Origin: Chrysoporthe austroafricana
Taxonomy: Eukaryota > Ascomycota > Sordariomycetes > Diaporthales > Cryphonectriaceae
Direction: 5' to 3'
Assembly (NCBI GenBank): GCA_001051155.2
Contig: JYIP02000001.1
Span: 2,170,001-2,234,000, forward strand
Length of the DNA stretch: 64,000 nt
Shown: positions 60,400 to 64,000 of the stretch, piece after piece
How positions within the stretch are numbered: the stretch's first letter is position 1
Layout of the letters: every line of letters starts with the position of its first letter
Made by a program: the position numbers and the translations under genes
The notes under the pieces: model-generated
The model's database searches: none
The model's input: the letters and a program-made list of their open reading frames with translations, nothing else
What the model was told of the DNA's origin: nothing

Positions 60400-63110
60400 A
60401 TAAGCTTTAAACGATTCTGAAAGGAAGGATTAAGTTATATTAGATATTAAAATCTTTCTTAAAATCGCATACGCTTTTATCGACTAGAAACTTTTAGCCG
60501 ATCGATACGAAAAAGCAAAGCAAAACCCTAAAAAAATTAATGCACTTTTATAGAAAGCAAAGGCATAAATAGTTAAGCAAGGATAGCCTTTACTGCTTAA
60601 GCAATAGATTTAAGAAAGAAAAAAGTCGAATTTCGATAAGAATTTATCCCAGTAAATAGGAAAGAATAATACGTTTTAAGAAGATTTTTCCAAATATCGC
60701 AAATTTTAACAGCTTGCCAAAGCAATAACGGAAATAAACGAGAGCAAAGATATTTTTCGATCTAATAACCCGGAAAATCCGTTAGAAAAATTGGTTTAGC
60801 AATAACTTATTGAAAATTAAAAGCATTATATACTTGAATATATTAATACTAATAGCGAAATTAAATATATTTATCCATTACAATATTCGACCGAAAACTT
60901 AAATTTTAAATTTACCGATAAATCCGGAAATTCTTTAGCTATAGTAAGAAAAATAAATAAAAGCAAAAGAAAATAATTAATTCCAGGAAATAAGCATACT
61001 TTTTCTTTTCTAACAGGAACCTAAAATCGGAATGCTTCCAAATAAAGTTTTATTGCAATTATTCCGGCTAACCTTATAAACTTTATAATAAAAAGCATAC
61101 TAATATTCCAATCGGGTTTATCGGATTATTCGCAGCTCTTTAAAAAAGAAGATTATAAGAAAGAAAGATTGAATAAAGGAAGATTGGATAGTCGCATTAC
61201 TATTTTTCAGAAATACTTAATCCTTTCTTTCTTAATTATTAGCTTATTGGACCAGTTTTTATAATAACCTGAAATAAAAGCAATTTACCAAAATAGCTTT
61301 ATTTTAGAAAAAGCAGTATATATCAAGTTCAAGAAAATGCTTTAATTATAACAAACTTTTAATATGCAAGCATTTCAATCGAAACTTATTAAAAAACCTT
61401 TTCCCGTTTCGGTTACGAAATACTATACTAATAACGGATATCGCTTTATTAAACTAGCATTTCTTAATATTAAGGAATATATCTGGCAAATATTTATATT
61501 AAAGGCAAGAAATTAATTAAATTAAAGATTATTTTCGGGTTCCGAACTAGATATTGAAATTAATTCTGATTTCCAAAAAGAACTAGTCAGTAAGCCAGAT
61601 AGACTACCGGATCTATCGGATTCCAATAATAGTAAAAGCAATAATTCTCGAAACCTATTATTCGGTTATAAACAATTTAAAAATTTCCGAATATATCGAT
61701 TTAATTTACTTAAACTTATAGCATTACCCGTTAGCATTAATAGAGAATTTAAGGATATAATTATAAAATAATTCCGATTTTATAAGAATTAAAACGATTA
61801 TGCTAATTTAATAATTATATTTATTATAAATAATAAAATTATTATCTGGAAAGACTTTTAAGCTTTTATAAACCGGTATAAAATATATATAGCTAAGAAT
61901 ATAAAATGCGCTAAATATTTTAGTTTCTATTTATTCGCTTGCTTAGCTAAAATAGTATATATTTAATTTTATTCCATATTATTTTTCTAAAAATATAAAA
62001 ACTTTACTTTATATAAGCATAATTGGAATTAATAGAAAAAGTAATTAAAAAAAGATTTCTTTATATTACGGAAAACTGCAAAGGATTTATTAAACGCTTA
62101 ATAATATTCCAGAAAAAATATATAAAATAATTGTAATATTCTAGAATTTATTTATTATATCTATCAATTTATTAAGCTAGCCGAATACTCAAATTCGTAT
62201 TTAGCCAAGAATATTTAGGATCGGATCGATAAAGAATTAATAGCTAAATATTTCGACAAACTTAATCGAAATGAAAATGCGAGAGATTTCGAAAAATATC
62301 TTAAAATAAAATAAGAAATATAGCATATTTTCGAATTAAATCGCATAATAAGATTATCTCGTAAACCCGTATAACCGGTACGGAAAGTTATGCAATCGGC
62401 TATTAATTTTCCCAATATTAATATTTACTTCTTAGCTAATATATTTTTAAAACATTTTAAAAGATTTAAGCTTTAAGGACTTGAATATTTATTTTGCTCG
62501 ATAAGGACGTTTAATTAGCTAAATTTATTTAAAAATACTAGATATATTTCGGAATATAAATTCCGAAAGCTTTTATTAGAATAATAGCGAAAGCTAATAA
62601 ATATTCGGAATTAATTACGGGAATGGATAACTAAATAATAAAATATCCTTAATACGGCTAGGAAAATATTAATTAATATTATAAATAATAGCAGAAATTT
62701 AATTTCAAAAAACCGAAATTTCCAATCGCGCTTTTACTATCGATTCGTACGAAAAAATGCTAAAAGATATTTTGTCCAATTAATTTTAGCAAATTTCAAT
62801 ATTAATAACGGAAAATTGCAATATAATCTAAATAAAAAGGATAAACTAGTTCGAAAAGGCTATTTCCTTATAAATAATAATTTGTTTATAGCGGATAGCG
62901 ATAAATAAGATAAAGAAATTAAAAATAGCGAAAATTTATAAAGGCAAAAGGATAAATTGGAAAAACAAGCTAATAAGGAAAATATAATAATCGAAAACGA
63001 TATCTGGATTTTTCAAGCTGAAAAAATAAAATTATCAGTAAACGAAAGTATATTCTATATCAAATATTCTATATAATTATCTAATTAATTACAGAATTTT
63101 CTTAAAATTA
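60400..63110 (+). pseudogene. Gag-like ORF1 of A7
   Basis: One ancestral frame broken by TAA/TAG can be followed from the N-terminus (KLLADRYEKAKQNPKK at about 60488) through KFTDKSGNSLAIVRKINK (about 60910), RFIKLAFLNIKEYIWQIF (about 61440), LDIEINSDFQKELVSKP (about 61550), and KLAEYSNSYLAKNI (about 62172) to NGKLQYNLNKKDK (about 62808). Length is about 900 codons. No CCHC knuckle is apparent. The A1 start of the window corresponds to position 62683 here. Confidence 0.65.
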
Positions 63111-64000
63111 ATATATAAAAAGGAAAAATCTTGAAATATAATATTCCTATACTTATAATTAAGCCTTATTATAGCAATAGCTATATATATACAAAAGCTG
63201 CAGCTAAAGCATATTCAAATAAGCCGGATATAAAGGTTTATATCGATATAAGCATTAATTATTATGCTATTGCCGAAAAATTGCTAATATAGTTTTTTAA
63301 AGCGAAAATAGATTGGAATATAAAAGCTAAGCTTAAAAGTATAAGCTAATCGCTAGCAAAAAGCTAGGCTAAATTCGACTTATATTTCTAAAGTAATAAA
63401 TATAATTACCCAATTATATTTCGTATTCGAATAGGAATTTGAATATTGGATCGATTAGAAATAAGCATTCTATTAAGATAGGAATATAATATTCTTTACG
63501 AATTGGATATTCTAAATTCAGAATTATTTATACGATTTGATTATTTTAGTAATATTATAGCAAAAGTAAAAATATTTGCCCGAATGCTAATACAATTTTG
63601 GCAAGCAAAAGCCGCAATTATTACAATAGTACTGCTTAGATTTTATAAGCTAATTCTTATTAATATTAAGCGAATTTCAAAAATATAACTTTTCTATTTA
63701 AGCCGAAATAGAAAGGGTAAATAAATTGCTTAATAGGCTATTAAATTAAAGAAATCCTAATAACGAATTAAGTAGCGACCCTTTTAAAGATTTAGAAAAA
63801 CTAATTTTTAAAGATAATTAAATTATTCTAGATAAATTATATAATTCCGTTAGCAAATTACGACAATTACTATTATATTGCGCGATAATACCTCTTTTAA
63901 CGAATTAAAAATAGGTTATAGCTTTTAGGAAAGCTGAATTTAAATTAATTATTATTTATTAAGCATATTTTCCAATAAATTGCGGAAATTACTGGAAAAT
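63111..64000 (+). pseudogene. A7 pol, protease and linker
   Basis: Protease region with YIDISIN near 63242-63262; the catalytic Asp codon (63245-63247) is intact, unlike A1. An open stretch 63503-63688 (LDILNSELFIRFDYFSN) aligns with A1 829-1010. RT begins beyond the window. Confidence 0.7.

Larger units (their letters stand above)
59866..64000 (+). mobile_element. Family A copy A7, runs off the window
   Basis: Plus-strand A element with 5' LTR 59866-60073, leader with repeat array, gag and the beginning of pol. The end of the window lies in the linker before RT (equivalent to A1 about 1320). It mirrors the orientation of A1 at the other end of the window. Confidence 0.9.

Noticed and set aside
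1..64000. Host genes, tRNA or rRNA genes between the elements
   Set aside because: Every stretch can be assigned to family A, family B or repeat C; no cloverleaf or rRNA-like segment was recognised by eye.

Overview
The window is a solid block of retrotransposons, most likely from an AT-rich heterochromatic or pericentromeric region of a filamentous ascomycete (Pezizomycotina). I found no host gene, rRNA, tRNA or CRISPR array. The DNA is visibly AT-rich and TpA-rich. Coding frames are broken almost only by TAA/TAG at places where other copies or the family pattern want CAA, CAG or TGG. Nearly all differences between copies are C/T or G/A transitions. This is the footprint of repeat-induced point mutation (RIP) in a fungus. 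Every coding region listed is therefore a pseudogene.

Two families of chromodomain-bearing Ty3/Gypsy elements (chromoviruses) make up almost everything. Family A is about 10.6 kb, with ~207-bp LTRs that begin TGATAG and end CTATCA. Its order is LTR, a leader holding a short tandem-repeat array, a long gag-like ORF1, protease-RT-RNase H-integrase-chromodomain, an unrecognised same-strand ORF2 of nearly 600 codons, and LTR. Family B is about 7.3 kb, with ~410-440-bp LTRs that begin TGTTATAA and end TTATAACA. Its order is LTR, Retrotrans_gag-type gag with a CCHC knuckle, pol in another frame, chromodomain, an ANTISENSE ORF with a Zn(II)2Cys6-like cysteine pattern and a coiled coil, and LTR. A third, unclassified ~550-700-bp repeat (C) occurs twice.

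Layout: 1-7813 A1 (+, cut by the window edge). 7814-10629 two 5'-end pieces of A on the minus strand. 10630-10892 two A scraps (+). 10893-11442 repeat C. 11443-12861 B5 (-). 12862-33559 A2 (-), which hosts the nearly complete B1 (17056-24339), a pair of oppositely oriented solo B LTRs (26631-27838) and the 5'-truncated B2 (28943-33105). 33560-37330 A4 (-). 37331-37600 B6 (-). 37601-39788 B3 (+). 39789-41089 B4 (+). 41090-51674 A3 (-), the only complete A copy. 51675-56915 A5 (-). 56916-58865 A6 (-). 58866-59560 repeat C. 59561-59865 B7 (+). 59866-64000 A7 (+, runs off the window).

The eleven visible outer ends of A LTRs abut only other A copies (seven) or B copies (four), so the elements have inserted into each other repeatedly. 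This fits chromodomain-guided integration into silent chromatin. The two most interesting signals are the antisense Zn2Cys6/coiled-coil ORF of family B, seen in two diverged copies, and the extra ORF2 of family A, seen in four copies.
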